Assembly: GCA_963169745.1 (NCBI GenBank) | Contig: CAUJCU010000021.1 | Coordinates: forward strand, 124,001-188,000 | Origin: Bacteroidota bacterium | Lineage (GTDB): Bacteria; Bacteroidota; Bacteroidia; UBA4408 | Reading direction: 5' to 3' | DNA: 64,000 nt | Part shown: positions 25,810-34,728 of the stretch, one piece after another | Layout of the letters: the number at the start of each line of letters is the position of its first letter | How positions within the stretch are numbered: position 1 is the first letter of the stretch | Made by a program: the position numbers and the translations under genes | Notes under the pieces: generated by a model | Told to the model about the DNA's origin: nothing | Seen by the model: only the letters and a program-made list of their open reading frames with translations | Database searches by the model: none

Positions 25810-27450
25810 TTACTTCACTATATCCTTAATAGGTTTTCCAACACTCCCATTGGGGAATGAAATATCTAACAAAGCCGCTACAGTAACGGCAATATCAGAA
25901 ATATTTACCGGTTCATAAGAAGAACCGTGTTCAATTTTCCATCCATACCATATTAATGGAACATGTGTATCGTAAGTGTATGCCGCACCATGTGTGGTTC
26001 CTGTTTTATGAAAATCTAGATAGGCAGGTAAATAATTTAGCACCACATCACCACCTCTTAAATCATTATACCCCATAAATATACGACCCAAAGACACATC
26101 ACTGGAAGTAGAAGAAGAGCGAATATCAAATACCGTATAGGCATTAGCTACTCCCTCTAATTGCAAGGCATATAGAGCAGCCTCGTTGCATACAGTTTGC
26201 AAGTCTAGTTTTTTATTTGCTATGGATTGGTGGTTAAAAAAGAACTGATTGTTGCTGTATTTAAGCACTAAAGTATCGTTAAAAACCTTTTTCAAATGGG
26301 CTTTCATTGAATCTTCAAGCATTTTTTCATTAACATATCCAGCAGGTATTTTTAAATCTTTTAAATAAGCAGCATTATGAGCTCCACCATGATCGGCAGT
26401 TAAGAAAATTAAAACATTCTCTTTCCCTATCTGCTTTTCAATAAACACAAGCAACTCTTCTAAATCTTTATCTAAACGAAGGTATGTGTCTTCTGTTTCA
26501 ATAGCATTTATACCATATTGGTGTCCTACATAGTCGGTGCTCGAAAAGCTTACACTTAAAAAATCGGTAACATCATGTGCTCCAAGTTGCTCGTTTTTTA
26601 TGGCTTCAATAGCAAATTCCTTGGTTAATGTGTTTCCAAAAGGAGTAGCACGTAGCATATTCAATCCATTATTTTTATCTTTTAATTCGGCTAATTTATG
26701 AGGGAAAACGGGTTTTGATTCCCCTTTAAATTTCCCTTCATAAGGGTTGTCATCAGCTATACTTTCAGTATAACTTGTTAGTGGCAAAAGTGTAACCCAA
26801 TCTTGCGAAAGATATTTTTCAGCTAATTTCTTGTTGTTAAAAGCAAGCACCCAGTCGGGTAATTTACTCATATAAAAAGTACTACTAATAAAGGCTCCAT
26901 TACTCCCATCATACCAATAAGCGGCATTCGCAATGTGACCGGCTGGCAATATGGAGGAACGGTCTTTTTGTGATATACCAATTACTTTTGCTTTCATATT
27001 GGTGGCCAAGCGAAGTTCGTCACCAATTGTAGTAGTAAACATATTGCGGGGTGACATTTTTCCGGCACTACTCGTACTGCCTACAGCAATTACATTATCA
27101 TCTTGGGTACAATATATATTTTTTCCAGTTTTTTTGTCGTACCAATCGTTAGAAATAATTCCGTTAATACGAGGAGTACTTCCGGTAAAAATTGCGGCAT
27201 GGCCTGGTCCGGTATAGGTAGGGACATAGTTATAGTTCGTATTTTTATTAAAGAATCCGCCATTCATTAATTTTTTAAAACCACCCTCGCCAAACTTACT
27301 TTGATAGCGATATAAGTAATCTACACGCATTTGATCTACAACAATACCCACAACAAGTTTAGGTTTTTGCCCCCATACATCAATTGAAAATAAAGAAGTG
27401 CTTAACCACACAAGAGCTAAGGTTTTGGAGGGGGAAATTTTATGTACCAT
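25810..27450 (-). CDS. pafA: PafA-type alkaline phosphatase
   Basis: This periplasmic phosphomonoesterase of the alkaline phosphatase superfamily is 546 aa with an N-terminal signal region (residues 1-28). The metal ligand Asp39 is in GIVVDQMRVD. The nucleophile position is a threonine, Thr80 in YVPTYTGPGHAA, as in Elizabethkingia PafA. Asn101 in SNDWYD and the Lys162/Arg164 pair in SQKDRSS match the phosphate-contacting residues of PafA. The later metal ligands are in ADHGGAH and THGAAY. The first 34 bp overlap the end of the PAP2 gene, so translation is probably coupled. It likely releases phosphate from organic phosphates. Confidence 0.92.
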   Translation of the reverse strand: MVHKISPSKTLALVWLSTSLFSIDVWGQKPKLVVGIVVDQMRVDYLYRYQSKFGEGGFKKLMNGGFFNKNTNYNYVPTYTGPGHAAIFTGSTPRINGIISNDWYDKKTGKNIYCTQDDNVIAVGSTSSAGKMSPRNMFTTTIGDELRLATNMKAKVIGISQKDRSSILPAGHIANAAYWYDGSNGAFISSTFYMSKLPDWVLAFNNKKLAEKYLSQDWVTLLPLTSYTESIADDNPYEGKFKGESKPVFPHKLAELKDKNNGLNMLRATPFGNTLTKEFAIEAIKNEQLGAHDVTDFLSVSFSSTDYVGHQYGINAIETEDTYLRLDKDLEELLVFIEKQIGKENVLIFLTADHGGAHNAAYLKDLKIPAGYVNEKMLEDSMKAHLKKVFNDTLVLKYSNNQFFFNHQSIANKKLDLQTVCNEAALYALQLEGVANAYTVFDIRSSSTSSDVSLGRIFMGYNDLRGGDVVLNYLPAYLDFHKTGTTHGAAYTYDTHVPLIWYGWKIEHGSSYEPVNISDIAVTVAALLDISFPNGSVGKPIKDIVK

Positions 27451-28010
27451 TTTTCTAAAAGTGTTTGAGTTAAATTATAAAATAAAAACCCTGTTAAAAC
27501 GCCATAACAAACTCCGGTAATGATATCAGAAGGATAGTGCACTCCCAGGTAAATTCTGCTGTATGAGGTTAAACAAGCGTATAAAATTAAGATTATTTTC
27601 AAATATTTTTTTGAGGGCTTTAATAATAATAAACAAAAAGTAACTACACCAAATGAGTTGGCGGCATGACTAGAGAAAAAACCATACAGTCCACCCCGAT
27701 ACCCATTTACAGTATGAACTAAAAATTGAAGTTCTGGATGGTGTGTTGGACGGTAGCGTTGTACCATGTTTTTACACAAATTAGCACTTTGATCCGTGAA
27801 CCATATCAGCATTACAGTACATACTAAAATAATTCCAACAGCCGAATGATACTTTTGGTAAAGCTTAAAAAGCAACCATAAAAACAAAGGAGACCAAAAA
27901 AGTGTTTTGCTTAGTAAAGGCATAATCATATCAAGCAAGTAATGATGAGAATCGTTCAAAAACAAAAACAAGGAATGATCCCAGCTAATAACTCTATTGA
28001 TAAAAGCCAT
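27417..28010 (-). CDS. PAP2 family membrane phosphatase
   Basis: The 197-aa protein has about five to six transmembrane segments and the three acid-phosphatase motifs: KNMVQRYRP (KxxxxxxRP), FFSSHAANS (the PSGH equivalent) and SRIYLGVHYPSD (SRx5Hx3D). It removes phosphate from a lipid phosphate such as undecaprenyl diphosphate, phosphatidic acid or lipid A, but the substrate cannot be told from sequence. It is 7 bp after obg and overlaps pafA by 34 bp. Two phosphatases of unrelated fold are therefore encoded in one unit. Confidence 0.9.
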   Translation of the reverse strand: MAFINRVISWDHSLFLFLNDSHHYLLDMIMPLLSKTLFWSPLFLWLLFKLYQKYHSAVGIILVCTVMLIWFTDQSANLCKNMVQRYRPTHHPELQFLVHTVNGYRGGLYGFFSSHAANSFGVVTFCLLLLKPSKKYLKIILILYACLTSYSRIYLGVHYPSDIITGVCYGVLTGFLFYNLTQTLLEKWYIKFPPPKP

Positions 28011-28017
28011 AGTTATT

Positions 28018-29004
28018 TTAGTTTAAAGATTTCCAAAGCAAATCTTTAAGTTCTTTTAAATGATATTGCGTATGAGATGATATAAAAATATGAGGGATAT
28101 CAGGTAGTGCTTTTTTTATATTAGACTCGAGTGTTGCATCTAATAAATCACATTTTGAAATGGCTAGAATCCTTTTTTTATCCAGAAGTTCGGGGTTAAA
28201 CTGCTCCAGCTCATGAAGTAAAATTTGATACTCTTTAGAAATATCTATACTATCGGCAGCAATCATAAAAAGCAATACCGAGTTCCGTTCAATGTGCCTT
28301 AAAAAGCGATGCCCAAGGCCTTTACCATGGTGTGCCCCTTCAATAATTCCAGGAATATCAGCCATAATAAAAGATTTATATTCGTGATATTTAACAATCC
28401 CTAATTGTGGGGTAAGTGTGGTAAAGGGGTAGTTTCCAATCTCTGGTTTAGCAGCCGAAAGTTTTGAAAGCAGTGTAGATTTTCCAGCATTTGGGAATCC
28501 CACTAATCCGACATCAGCCAGTACTTTTAATTCTAAGATTTTCCAGCTTTCCTGACCTTCTTCACCGGGCTGTGCAAATCGAGGTGTTTGAAAGGTGGCA
28601 CTTTTAAAATGATAATTTCCTTTTCCTCCGCGGCCACCTTGAGCTAAAACCTTTTCTTGACCATCTTCCGTAATTTCAAATTCTATTTCTCCGCTCTCAG
28701 CATCACGGGCTACTGTACCTAGTGGAACTTCCAGGTATTCATCTTTTCCCGAAGCTCCTGTTTTTAGAGCACTTCCACCATGGCCACCGGCCTCGGCAAT
28801 AACATGTTTACGATATTTTAAGTGCAGCAAGGTCCAAAGCTGCTTGTTCCCCTTTACAATTACATGCCCTCCTCGGCCACCATCACCACCATCAGGGCCT
28901 CCTTTAGCAGTTAATTTACTACGGTGTAAATGTACCGAGCCGGCACCCCCTTTACCCGAACGACACATTATTTTTACATAATCAACAAAATTAGATTCAG
29001 ACAT
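28018..29004 (-). CDS. obg: GTPase Obg
   Basis: Obg is an essential GTPase involved in large ribosomal subunit assembly and stress control. The 328-aa protein has the glycine-rich Obg fold ([34 protein letters not shown]) in the first 155 residues. A GTPase domain follows with G1 [10 protein letters not shown]3 ADIPGI and G4 SKCD. The extra C-terminal OCT domain found in some species is missing, as in many Bacteroidota. It lies between adk and the PAP2 gene on the minus strand. Confidence 0.96.
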   Translation of the reverse strand: MSESNFVDYVKIMCRSGKGGAGSVHLHRSKLTAKGGPDGGDGGRGGHVIVKGNKQLWTLLHLKYRKHVIAEAGGHGGSALKTGASGKDEYLEVPLGTVARDAESGEIEFEITEDGQEKVLAQGGRGGKGNYHFKSATFQTPRFAQPGEEGQESWKILELKVLADVGLVGFPNAGKSTLLSKLSAAKPEIGNYPFTTLTPQLGIVKYHEYKSFIMADIPGIIEGAHHGKGLGHRFLRHIERNSVLLFMIAADSIDISKEYQILLHELEQFNPELLDKKRILAISKCDLLDATLESNIKKALPDIPHIFISSHTQYHLKELKDLLWKSLN

Positions 29005-29038
29005 AAAGGTTAAAACAAATAGAATTTAATAATAAAAA

Positions 29039-29623
29039 TTAGTGCGCTTGATAAACTACTTTTATTTGAGCGCAAAGAGCCTTAAAAATATCATCAACAC
29101 CACCTATGCCGTGTACAGGATAAAATTTTTGTTGGCTACTATAAAAACTTTTTAAAGGTGCAGTTTTATTATTGTATTCTTTTATTCGGTTGCGAATAAT
29201 ATCTTCGTTCTGATCATCAACTCTACCGGAATCTTTTCCACGAAGCAGCAAACGTTTTGTAAGTTCTTCTTGATCCACCTCCAAGGCCAACATGCACGTA
29301 ATGGAAGTGCCATGCTCTGCTAAGAGTTGGTCTAATGCTTCGGCTTGTGGAACAGTACGTGGGAATCCGTCAAAAATAAATCCTTGTGCTTGTTTGTTTT
29401 CACTAAGTTTAGAACTAATCATCCCGATAACAACTTCGTCAGGAACCAGTTCTCCTTTATCCATAAGCGATTTTGCTTTAACCCCAAGTGTAGTTTGCTG
29501 GGCAATTTCAGAGCGTAACAAATCTCCGGTTGATAAGTGAATAAGATTAAATGCGGCAATAAGCTTTTCAGACTGAGTTCCTTTTCCGGCTCCAGGAGGG
29601 CCAAACAATACAATATTTAACAT
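29039..29623 (-). CDS. adk: Adenylate kinase
   Basis: Adk interconverts ATP, AMP and ADP. The 194-aa protein has the P-loop GPPGAGKGTQ at residues 8-17, the AMP-binding DGFPRTVPQAEAL and the GRVDD segment. The lid is of the short form. It heads the minus-strand unit adk-obg-PAP2-pafA (gaps 34 bp, 7 bp, then overlap). Confidence 0.96.
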   Translation of the reverse strand: MLNIVLFGPPGAGKGTQSEKLIAAFNLIHLSTGDLLRSEIAQQTTLGVKAKSLMDKGELVPDEVVIGMISSKLSENKQAQGFIFDGFPRTVPQAEALDQLLAEHGTSITCMLALEVDQEELTKRLLLRGKDSGRVDDQNEDIIRNRIKEYNNKTAPLKSFYSSQQKFYPVHGIGGVDDIFKALCAQIKVVYQAH

Positions 29624-29776
29624 AGCAGGTTGTTTTTTATGAAGAGGCTAAAGTACTAAATCTATCTCACTTTACAAAAAGATACCTTTGTGATTAAAAA
29701 GTCTAAAAACATAAACTGTTATATCCTATTGAATTGTTAAAACAATAAATAAATTATTTTTTGAAGATGATTTTTT

Positions 29777-29784
29777 TACATTTG
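29777..29784 (+). promoter_or_regulatory. -7 promoter element for the T9SS gene at 29813
   Basis: TACATTTG fully matches TAnnTTTG and lies 29 bp before the ATG. A TTTG at 29760-29763 is only 13 bp upstream, closer than the usual 19-21 bp. A second match, TACCTTTG, is at 29683-29690. Confidence 0.45.
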
Positions 29785-29812
29785 TACCATTATTAATCTA
29801 TAAAAAGAAACA

Positions 29813-30886
29813 ATGAAGAAAATTTACTTACCGCTCTTAGCTTTGTCTTTTGGATTTACAACTGCTTTTGGACAAACCAGAGCAATCGGGAATCTAACCC
29901 CAATTACAAAAGCACAAAAATCAATTCAAACAACATTATTAAACAATAATAGAGCTGCCGGAGATACAGTAATGTATTTTCCTTTTCCGGGTGCAGCTCT
30001 TACTAATACTGATGATGCTGCAGCATTTGGTTATTGGACTGAAGATGTAGATGGGTTAACAACTAATAATGCTGGTGCTCCTATTGATTGGGCTCTTTAT
30101 TACAGTACAACGGCAGATACGAATGCACTTGGACAACCAACTGGCGATAATTTCTATCACCCATGGGAAGATCCAGCAGTTGATTCAGCATACTTTATTT
30201 CGGCTACTTCTTGGTTTAACCCTGCAGGGCAAGCTAACAATTGGGCTATGTTTGGTCCTGTAACTATACCTGCAGCCGGAGCAGAAATTTCATGGTATGA
30301 TAGAACAAACCCATCATATCGCGATGGCTACAAGGTTTGGGTAGTTAACTCCATAAGCGGAACAGAACCTACATCAATTGATTTTGAGAATGGTGCTCCT
30401 CTTGGAACTGTATTGTTTACAAAAACAGATGCGGGGCCTAACTCTCCTACTTATGCCACTGATACTACTTGGGTTCAAAGATCAGCTCCTGTTTGGGGTA
30501 TTACCACAGGCACTCAAGTATATTTTGCAGTTCAGCATAATGCTAATGATATGGATGTATTATATATTGACGAATTTGTTGTTACCGAAGCGAATAACGC
30601 TGGTGTAAACGAATTAGCAAGTTCAAATCTTACGGTAAGTCAAAATGCTCCCAATCCTTTTAACAACCAAACTACAATCCAATATACCATTAATACATCA
30701 GCTAGCGTAAACTTTACCCTAACTGATATTACCGGACGTATTGTGAAGGTTTTAGAGAACCAAAACGTTAGTGCAGGTACACACAATATTGTACTAAGTG
30801 CTGATGATTTTGCTGCTGGTGCTTATAACTACACTTTAACTTGCAATGGTCAGAGTGTAACAAAGAAAATGTTTGTAACAAAATAA
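29813..30886 (+). CDS. Secreted protein with T9SS type A sorting domain
   Basis: The 357-aa protein has a signal peptide (residues 1-20, ending AFGQ). A beta-rich middle domain of about 210 residues contains ISWYDRTNPSYRDGYKVWV and VYFAVQHNANDMDVLYIDE. This resembles the choice-of-anchor J / cleaved-adhesin type of beta-sandwich, but that match is inferred by pattern. The T9SS sorting domain starts near residue 280 (VSQNAPNPFNNQTTIQY, then DITGRIV, ending KKMFVTK). It is exported to the surface. It is followed by a strong terminator, and the next gene is another T9SS cargo. Confidence 0.85.
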   Translation: MKKIYLPLLALSFGFTTAFGQTRAIGNLTPITKAQKSIQTTLLNNNRAAGDTVMYFPFPGAALTNTDDAAAFGYWTEDVDGLTTNNAGAPIDWALYYSTTADTNALGQPTGDNFYHPWEDPAVDSAYFISATSWFNPAGQANNWAMFGPVTIPAAGAEISWYDRTNPSYRDGYKVWVVNSISGTEPTSIDFENGAPLGTVLFTKTDAGPNSPTYATDTTWVQRSAPVWGITTGTQVYFAVQHNANDMDVLYIDEFVVTEANNAGVNELASSNLTVSQNAPNPFNNQTTIQYTINTSASVNFTLTDITGRIVKVLENQNVSAGTHNIVLSADDFAAGAYNYTLTCNGQSVTKKMFVTK

Positions 30887-30901
30887 GCAACTTTGACTTA
30901 A

Positions 30902-30942
30902 AATAATAAAAGCTCACCATTGGTGAGCTTTTATTATTTTTG
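30902..30942 (+). terminator. Strong intrinsic terminator
   Basis: An 18-bp perfect stem pairs 30902-30919 with 30921-30938 (core GCTCACC/GGTGAGC), followed by T residues. It ends the T9SS gene at 29813-30886. The A/T arms make it able to work in both directions. Confidence 0.92.
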
Positions 30943-30962
30943 TACGTTTTTACTTATTATAT

Positions 30963-31883
30963 ATGAATTATTTTATAAAGTTTTTGCTGTTTTTGGTTTT
31001 TGGTCTATTACATACTCATGTTAGTACAGCAGCTAGGTGTGAAATGACAGATAATGACACCTTAAATAAAATTTATTTTGACAGCATTTCGTATAAACTT
31101 TATCCATCTCCGGGTGGTGGTTTTGCTTCGGGAAATAATGCTTATCTGGATAAAGCCAAAGTTCAGGAGTTTCACGCAGAAAACTTATGTAATATTTATG
31201 CCGTTCTTTTGCATTTTGGATATAAAAACTACCAGTCGTTAAATGATTCTTCATTGGTTTATATAAACTTTTACCATCTTGATAACCTAGGGCGCAATTC
31301 GTTAAGTTCCAATGTTTCATGTCCGGGAACGATTTTTTATCGCGACTCCTTAAAAGTTGCTGATATAGATACAACAAACGGAAATACACTGAGTTTTCCT
31401 AATCCCTTATTTACCGACAGTATTTTTGCGATAGGTATTAGTTTCGAAAAGATGTTTTCAACAGATACCGTAGCTTTATATACCAATACCGATGGGAATA
31501 GTGGTTCTAGAGAGCAATCATGGGAACAAGATGCATCAGGTAACTGGTTTACACTAAAATACAATTGGCCTTTAAGCGTTGATTTTGCAATTTTCCCGGT
31601 GGTTAATACGGCTGCTGGGATGGAAGATATAAAAGTACCCCCGTATGAATTATTAATTTATCCTAATCCAGCTACCGAGCAAACTATAAATTTTCAAATA
31701 CCTAATAATATAATATTAGATTTTAAATTGTACAACAGCTTGTTACAGCATGTTGAGGTTCCCTATACAAGAGTTAATTCAGAGTGGGTTAGAATAAATA
31801 AAGGTCAATTAGCCACAGGAATTTATTATTTATCAGTCCATACAAAAAATGGTCATCAAATGGGAAAAATTGTAATTAAATAG
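30963..31883 (+). CDS. Secreted protein with T9SS type A sorting domain
   Basis: The 306-aa protein has a signal peptide (about residues 1-23). A middle domain of unknown type (about 25-220) follows, with NIYAVLLHFGYKNYQS and DSLKVADIDTTNG. A C-terminal sorting domain runs from about residue 228 (LLIYPNPATEQ, then FKLYNSLLQ and the final GKIVIK). It is probably displayed on the cell surface or released. The gene starts 21 bp after the terminator of the previous T9SS gene. It therefore needs its own promoter; TATTTTTG at 30935-30942 is a -7 candidate. It is unrelated in the middle region to its neighbour. Confidence 0.8.
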   Translation: MNYFIKFLLFLVFGLLHTHVSTAARCEMTDNDTLNKIYFDSISYKLYPSPGGGFASGNNAYLDKAKVQEFHAENLCNIYAVLLHFGYKNYQSLNDSSLVYINFYHLDNLGRNSLSSNVSCPGTIFYRDSLKVADIDTTNGNTLSFPNPLFTDSIFAIGISFEKMFSTDTVALYTNTDGNSGSREQSWEQDASGNWFTLKYNWPLSVDFAIFPVVNTAAGMEDIKVPPYELLIYPNPATEQTINFQIPNNIILDFKLYNSLLQHVEVPYTRVNSEWVRINKGQLATGIYYLSVHTKNGHQMGKIVIK

Positions 31884-32026
31884 AACATTCTCCCAAAAAT
31901 TATTTTCTATTTTTTAGTACAAATCTCATAATTTTAGCTACATTCTCTATTTACTCTGCTGATTTTCATATATTTACAACTTATTAACGTAAAACTTAAG
32001 TTTTCAACAAATTTAGAGGACATTAT

Positions 32027-32058
32027 TTTGGCTAAACCAAAAAATGTTTTTACATTTG
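32027..32058 (+). promoter_or_regulatory. Promoter of the rplM-rpsI-rpsB-tsf operon
   Basis: TTTG at 32027-32030 and TACATTTG at 32051-32058 are separated by exactly 20 bp, a perfect Bacteroidota promoter. The GTG start of rplM lies 48 bp after it. Confidence 0.78.
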
Positions 32059-32105
32059 CACCCCCTCTTTTCGTTGGGAAACATAATTTTTAAATTAAGA
32101 ATAAA

Positions 32106-32561
32106 GTGGATAGTTTAAGTTACAAAACCGTTTCAGCCAATAAGGCTACAGTAAACAAGCAATGGATATTAATTGATGCCGAGAATGAAGTTTTAGGTCG
32201 CTTATCATCAAAAGTTGCCAAAATTTTACGTGGTAAAAATAAGCCTGAATACACTCCTCATGTGGATTGTGGCGATAATGTAATTATCATTAATGCCGAA
32301 AAGGTAAAACTTACCGGAAATAAATTATTAGATAAACAATATGTTAGGCATACTGGTTATCCGGGAGGGCAAAGATTTACCAGTCCACAAGAGTTATTAG
32401 CCAAACACCCAACAAGAATTATTGAAAAAGCAGTTCATGGGATGATTCCTAAAACTCGCCTTGGAAGCGCCCTAGAGCGTAATCTTTTTGTTTATGCAGG
32501 CACATCGCATCCGCATGAAGCACAAAAACCAACTTTGGTTAAACTAAATACTATTAAATAA
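32106..32561 (+). CDS. rplM: 50S ribosomal protein L13
   Basis: L13 is an early-assembling protein of the large ribosomal subunit. The 151-aa protein has NKQWILIDAENEVLGRLSS at the start and the GMIPKTRLGSALERNLFVYAG signature near the C-terminus. The start is a GTG at 32106; the resulting MDSLSYKTVSANKATV N-terminus is the usual Bacteroidota form. It is the first gene of the ribosomal operon, with rpsI 5 bp downstream. Confidence 0.97.
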   Translation: MDSLSYKTVSANKATVNKQWILIDAENEVLGRLSSKVAKILRGKNKPEYTPHVDCGDNVIIINAEKVKLTGNKLLDKQYVRHTGYPGGQRFTSPQELLAKHPTRIIEKAVHGMIPKTRLGSALERNLFVYAGTSHPHEAQKPTLVKLNTIK

Positions 32562-32566
32562 TAAAA

Positions 32567-32953
32567 ATGGACGTAACGAATACCATTGGTAGAAGAAAAA
32601 CAGCCGTAGCACGAGTATATGTACAGGCTGGAAACGGGACTATAACCGTAAATAACCGCGATTTCAAAGATTATTTTAAAACCGGCCCCCTTCAGGCAAA
32701 AGTTAATCAACCTTTTGCTGCATGTAATGCTTTAGGAAACTATGATGTTAAAGTGAATGTTGATGGTGGAGGCATTACCGGTCAGGCTGAGGCAGTACGT
32801 TTGGCAATTTCCAGGGCACTGGTAGAAATGAATGGCGAAAACCGCACCATGCTTAAGCCTTTAGGGTTACTTACCCGTAATCCTAAAATGGTGGAACGCA
32901 AAAAACCAGGACAAAAGAAAGCTCGTAAGAGATTTCAGTTTAGCAAACGTTAA
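32567..32953 (+). CDS. rpsI: 30S ribosomal protein S9
   Basis: S9 is part of the small-subunit head, and its C-terminal tail reaches the P-site tRNA. The 128-aa protein starts NTIGRRKTAVARVYV, has GGGITGQAEAVRLAISRAL, and ends in the conserved basic tail KKARKRFQFSKR. The final Lys-Arg is intact. It follows rplM by 5 bp, the usual L13-S9 pair. Confidence 0.97.
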   Translation: MDVTNTIGRRKTAVARVYVQAGNGTITVNNRDFKDYFKTGPLQAKVNQPFAACNALGNYDVKVNVDGGGITGQAEAVRLAISRALVEMNGENRTMLKPLGLLTRNPKMVERKKPGQKKARKRFQFSKR

Positions 32954-32998
32954 ACTTTACCTTTCAACAATATTTATTAAGAAATTTCAAATCAACTC

Positions 32999-33802
32999 AT
33001 GTCAAGAGCAAATTATAATGACCTTTTAGAAGCAGGTGTTCATTTTGGGCACCTCACCCGCAAGTGGAACCCGGCTATGGCACCTTACATTTTTATGGAA
33101 AAAAACGGCATCCATATTATTGATTTACATAAAACTGCTGCCAAGTTGGATGAGGCATGTGAAGCCTTAAAACAAATAGCTAAATCGGGTAAAAAAATAA
33201 TGTTTGTAGCCACTAAAAAGCAGGCTAAAGATGTTGTTTCCAATAGCGTAAAAAATATTAATATGCCTTTTGTTACCGAAAGATGGCCGGGTGGTATGTT
33301 AACCAATTTTGCTACGATTAGAAAGGCTATTAAAAAAATGGGCACTATTGATAAAATGGCGGCCGATAGCGGCACTTGGGCCAATATTAATAAAAAAGAA
33401 CGCTTATTAATTAGCCGCGAAAGAGAAAAACTGGAGAGAACATTAGGTAGCGTGGCCGATTTATCGCGCCTTCCGGCTGCCCTGTTTATTGTAGATATTA
33501 GCAAAGAACATATTGCTGTTGCTGAGGCTCGCAGATTAAATATCCCCACTTTTGCCATTGTTGATACAAACTCAAATCCAAACTTTGTTGACTTTGCTAT
33601 TCCAGCCAATGACGATGCTTCAAAATCGGTACAAGTAATTATGGATACTGTAGTTAAAGCCATTCAGGAAGGTCTCTCAGAAAGAAAAGTGGATAAAGAC
33701 AAAGACGAAGAAAACGAAAAAGAAATATCGGAAACTACTGTAGCAGTGGAAGGAACAGACCAGCCTGCAACAGATCGTAAACCAAGAAGAGCAAGAAAAT
33801 AA
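32999..33802 (+). CDS. rpsB: 30S ribosomal protein S2
   Basis: S2 joins late in small-subunit assembly. The 267-aa protein has the conserved LLEAGVHFGHLTRKWNP and RWPGGMLTNF motifs. The C-terminus has an extra, highly charged tail from about residue 226 (SERKVDKDKDEENEKE and so on), ending basic (RKPRRARK). Such tails vary among species. It is 45 bp after rpsI and 21 bp before tsf. The S2-EF-Ts pair is conserved in nearly all bacteria. Confidence 0.97.
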   Translation: MSRANYNDLLEAGVHFGHLTRKWNPAMAPYIFMEKNGIHIIDLHKTAAKLDEACEALKQIAKSGKKIMFVATKKQAKDVVSNSVKNINMPFVTERWPGGMLTNFATIRKAIKKMGTIDKMAADSGTWANINKKERLLISREREKLERTLGSVADLSRLPAALFIVDISKEHIAVAEARRLNIPTFAIVDTNSNPNFVDFAIPANDDASKSVQVIMDTVVKAIQEGLSERKVDKDKDEENEKEISETTVAVEGTDQPATDRKPRRARK

Positions 33803-33823
33803 ATCATTAAAATTAAGAAAAAC

Positions 33824-34660
33824 ATGTCATCTACTACTGTGAATATTACTGCTGCTGATGTAAATAAACTACGCACTCAAACCGGTGCCGGCATGATGGA
33901 TTGCAAAAAAGCACTTACCGAAGCTGAAGGAGATTTTGAAAAAGCAGTAGATATTTTAAGAAAAAAAGGACAAAAAGTGGCTGCCAATCGTGGCGACCGC
34001 GAGGCCAAAGAAGGGTATGTTATTGCTAAACTTTCTGCAGATCATACTTTTGGAGCCAGTATTTCCTTAAATTGCGAAACAGACTTTGTTGCCATTAATG
34101 CCGACTTTACTGCCTTTGCCAATAAAATAATTGATACAGCAATAAACAACAAACCTGCTAATTTGGAAGCTTTAAAAGCTTTAACTATTGATGGCAGAAG
34201 TATAGCTGAACATATTACCGATTATATTGGTAAAATAGGAGAGAAAATTGAATTGGGGAAATATGAGTTTGTAAATGCGCCTTGTGTTGTGGCTTATAAC
34301 CATCCGGGTAACCGAGTGGCTACTATTGTTGGTTTTAATAAAGCATCGAACGAGCAAACCATGCGTGATGTAGCTATGCAGGCCGCTGCAATGGCTCCTG
34401 TTGCTTTGGATAAAGATAGCGTAGATGCCAGTACATTACAGCGTGAGATAGAAATTGGAAAAGAGCAAGCAAGAGCAGAAGGAAAACCGGAAGATATGCT
34501 TGAGAAAATTGCTTTAGGAAAGCTAAATAAATTCTACAAAGAGAATACCTTGCTAAATCAAGAGTTTATTAAGGATAATAAGAAAACTGTAGCCCAGTAC
34601 ATGGACGAAAGTGATAAAGGGCTTACAGCAACCGGATTTGGCAGGATAGCCTTAGGATAA
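33824..34660 (+). CDS. tsf: Translation elongation factor Ts
   Basis: EF-Ts is the nucleotide exchange factor of EF-Tu. The 278-aa protein has the UBA-like N-terminus LRTQTGAGMMDCKKALTEAEGD and the exchange motif SLNCETDFVA. The C-terminal part has ALDKDSVDAS and the conserved KFYKENTLLNQEF. It ends the ribosomal operon, followed by a terminator at 34673-34706 and then pyrH. Confidence 0.97.
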   Translation: MSSTTVNITAADVNKLRTQTGAGMMDCKKALTEAEGDFEKAVDILRKKGQKVAANRGDREAKEGYVIAKLSADHTFGASISLNCETDFVAINADFTAFANKIIDTAINNKPANLEALKALTIDGRSIAEHITDYIGKIGEKIELGKYEFVNAPCVVAYNHPGNRVATIVGFNKASNEQTMRDVAMQAAAMAPVALDKDSVDASTLQREIEIGKEQARAEGKPEDMLEKIALGKLNKFYKENTLLNQEFIKDNKKTVAQYMDESDKGLTATGFGRIALG

Positions 34661-34672
34661 ATTGTTTGTAAT

Positions 34673-34706
34673 AAAAAAGAGAGAAATTAATTCTCTCTTT
34701 TTTTTT
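34673..34706 (+). terminator. Intrinsic terminator after tsf
   Basis: The stem pairs 34673-34685 (AAAAAAGAGAGAA) with 34691-34703 around a 5-nt loop and continues into a T run. It separates the ribosomal/tsf transcript from pyrH. The stem is A/T rich apart from GAGAG/CTCTC, so read-through into pyrH is possible. Confidence 0.75.
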
Positions 34707-34728
34707 GATATTTATAAACCTTAACAAT

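Noticed and set aside
31033-31389. 118-codon open frame on the minus strand
   Set aside because: Antisense to the T9SS-sorted gene at 30963-31883, which has a signal peptide and sorting domain.
33085-33663. 192-codon open frame on the minus strand
   Set aside because: It lies fully antisense to rpsB, which is unambiguous; the translated sequence is low complexity and shows no family features.
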